DNA of 6,692 bases from Deltaproteobacteria bacterium (GTDB lineage Bacteria; Desulfobacterota; Binatia; UBA9968; CAXXLF01): positions 1-6,692 of the forward strand of contig JACZXR010000138.1 of NCBI GenBank assembly GCA_022571535.1, in the 5' to 3' direction. How positions within the stretch are numbered: the stretch's first letter is position 1; each line of letters starts with the position of its first letter. The notes under the pieces were generated by a model. The model searched no databases. It was not told the origin of the DNA and saw nothing but the letters and a program-made list of their open reading frames with translations. The position numbers and the translations under genes are program-made. This document shows, piece by piece, positions 5,769 to 6,692 of this stretch.

Positions 5769-6692
5769 ATGGCACCCATCCAGCAAACCTATAACGTCGG
5801 CGGCGTGATGCTGGCGCAGCCGTTCAAAATCCGCCGGCTCGGTCACTTCGGCTTCAATGTTTCCAATATGGAACCATCTGTCCACTTCTACCGCGACCTT
5901 TTAGGCTTCAAGGTGTCTGACATCCTGGACTTCAAGCAAATATCCGGCTTAGGAGACGCCCTTCAGCATGTAGAGGACGCCAGGGGCTACTTCTTCCATC
6001 GTGGCCACGATCACCACACGCTTGTCCTGTTCCCCACGAAGGTCATGGACGTGTTCATGGCTGCCGGTGGCGGTGGTGGTCGTGGTATGCGCGTAGTTCG
6101 CAGCGAAGCGGAATTGGTTAAGTCTATCGAAACGACCAAGGCAGAAGCGGGCGCAGCGTTTGGCAACGACGTGGTTTACATGGAAAAATTCCTGGAAAAC
6201 CCACGCCACGTAGAGATTCAGGTATTGGCCGATGGTCAGGGTAACGCTATTCACTTGGGTGAGCGCGACTGCTCTATGCAACGTCGTCACCAGAAAGTGG
6301 TTGAAGAAGCACCTGCGCCGGGTATTACCCCAGAGCTGCGTGCTTTTATCGGCGGCCGCTGTGTTGATGCCTGTAAAGTGATGAACTACCGAGGTGCCGG
6401 CACCTTCGAGTTTTTGTTTGAAAACGGCGAGTTTTTCTTTATCGAGATGAACACCCGTATTCAGGTAGAGCATCCGGTTACTGAAATGATCAGCGGCGTC
6501 GACCTGATTAAAGAGCAGTTGCGTGTCGCGTCAGGTATGCCGCTGACCATTAAGCAGGAAGATATTGTCATTCGCGGTCATGCCGTCGAGTGCCGTATCA
6601 ATGCGGAAGATCCGAAGACCTTTATGCCGTCACCGGGTAAAATTACCCGCTTCCATCCACCAGGTGGTAATGGCATTCGCTGGGACTCGCAT
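5769..6692 (+). CDS. VOC-family N-terminus joined in frame to AccC interior (partial, likely chimeric)
   Basis: This ORF is open to the window edge (308 codons, no stop). Residues 1-94 are a vicinal-oxygen-chelate (glyoxalase/extradiol dioxygenase) half: IRRLGHFGFNV (21-31) with H26 a candidate metal ligand, HFYRDLLGFKVSD (39-51), and RGHDHHTLVLFPTKVMD (78-94) with a second His candidate. The C-terminal part that would give the Glu ligand is missing. From about residue 97 the protein becomes biotin carboxylase at the glycine-rich ATP loop GGGGGRG (100-106). It goes on through DCSMQRRHQKVVEE (167-180), IEMNTRIQVEHPVTE (225-239) and GHAVECRINAEDP (270-282). AccC's N-terminal domain and its two early ATP-binding lysines are absent. 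AAAGGAG (5756-5762) lies 6 bases before ATG 5769. Neither half is complete, so a working fusion enzyme is unlikely. Confidence 0.75.
   Translation, partial: MAPIQQTYNVGGVMLAQPFKIRRLGHFGFNVSNMEPSVHFYRDLLGFKVSDILDFKQISGLGDALQHVEDARGYFFHRGHDHHTLVLFPTKVMDVFMAAGGGGGRGMRVVRSEAELVKSIETTKAEAGAAFGNDVVYMEKFLENPRHVEIQVLADGQGNAIHLGERDCSMQRRHQKVVEEAPAPGITPELRAFIGGRCVDACKVMNYRGAGTFEFLFENGEFFFIEMNTRIQVEHPVTEMISGVDLIKEQLRVASGMPLTIKQEDIVIRGHAVECRINAEDPKTFMPSPGKITRFHPPGGNGIRWDSH
6058..6692 (+). other. accC: AccC (biotin carboxylase) segment beyond the junction
   Basis: This part encodes about 210 residues nearly colinear with E. coli AccC from the ATP-grasp glycine loop to the segment ending RWDSH. AccC carboxylates biotin on BCCP for malonyl-CoA synthesis. 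The join lies around 6048-6066, where VMD-VF gives way to MAAGGGGGRG; AccC normally has IKA(A/S)GGGGGRG there. All 16 arginine codons I counted here are CGN, whereas the PspA gene uses AGA/AGG for about half. The closeness to gammaproteobacterial AccC is judged from memory of the E. coli protein. A misjoined read or contig explains this better than gene fusion. Confidence 0.75.

Noticed and set aside
5949..6473. 174-residue open frame on the - strand
   Set aside because: It is antisense to the conserved AccC segment; no family resemblance, and the + strand frame explains the sequence.
5769..6692. A new bifunctional VOC-biotin carboxylase enzyme
   Set aside because: Both domains are cut through the middle and lack key residues, and codon use changes at the join; a chimera is more likely.

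Overview
The window is bacterial DNA of moderate GC content. It has Shine-Dalgarno-led genes, all on the + strand, and no RNA genes, insertion sequences or CRISPR repeats that I can see. The first 5.7 kb cannot be placed in a phylum from the sequence alone. Its arginine codons include many AGA/AGG. The last ~630 bases look different: they encode a biotin carboxylase segment very close to gammaproteobacterial AccC, with only CGN arginine codons. I read the right end as a join between two sources, most likely an assembly chimera.

Layout. Positions 1-229 are a leader with interlocking inverted repeats. Next come a fold-type II PLP enzyme of the serine/threonine dehydratase family (230-1216) and an M50B-like membrane metalloprotease (1271-1948). 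After a 226-base gap lies a compact four-gene run: an MthK-like two-TM potassium channel with an RCK/TrkA domain (2175-3197), a YbjN/CesT-like small protein (3250-3645), a PspA/IM30 family protein (3663-4373) and a DUF4178 protein (4387-4935). Gaps inside the run are 52, 17 and 13 bases. A roughly 390-base non-coding stretch with several inverted repeats follows. It leads to a broken DUF1330 gene (5328-5615) that has two offsetting one-base indels and ACG in place of ATG. A plausible sigma70 promoter then precedes an ORF starting at 5769. That ORF begins as a VOC/glyoxalase-type protein and continues in frame as the interior of AccC to the window edge.

How the genes may work together. The channel-YbjN-PspA-DUF4178 block looks like one membrane-stress module: PspA would bind stressed inner membrane, the channel would adjust K+ flux, and the two small proteins would be partners of unknown role. 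The channel gene carries a strong internal ribosome site in front of an in-frame ATG exactly where its RCK domain begins. In MthK an equivalent internal start yields free RCK subunits that complete the octameric gating ring. This internal start, the module itself and the VOC-AccC join are the main points of interest.
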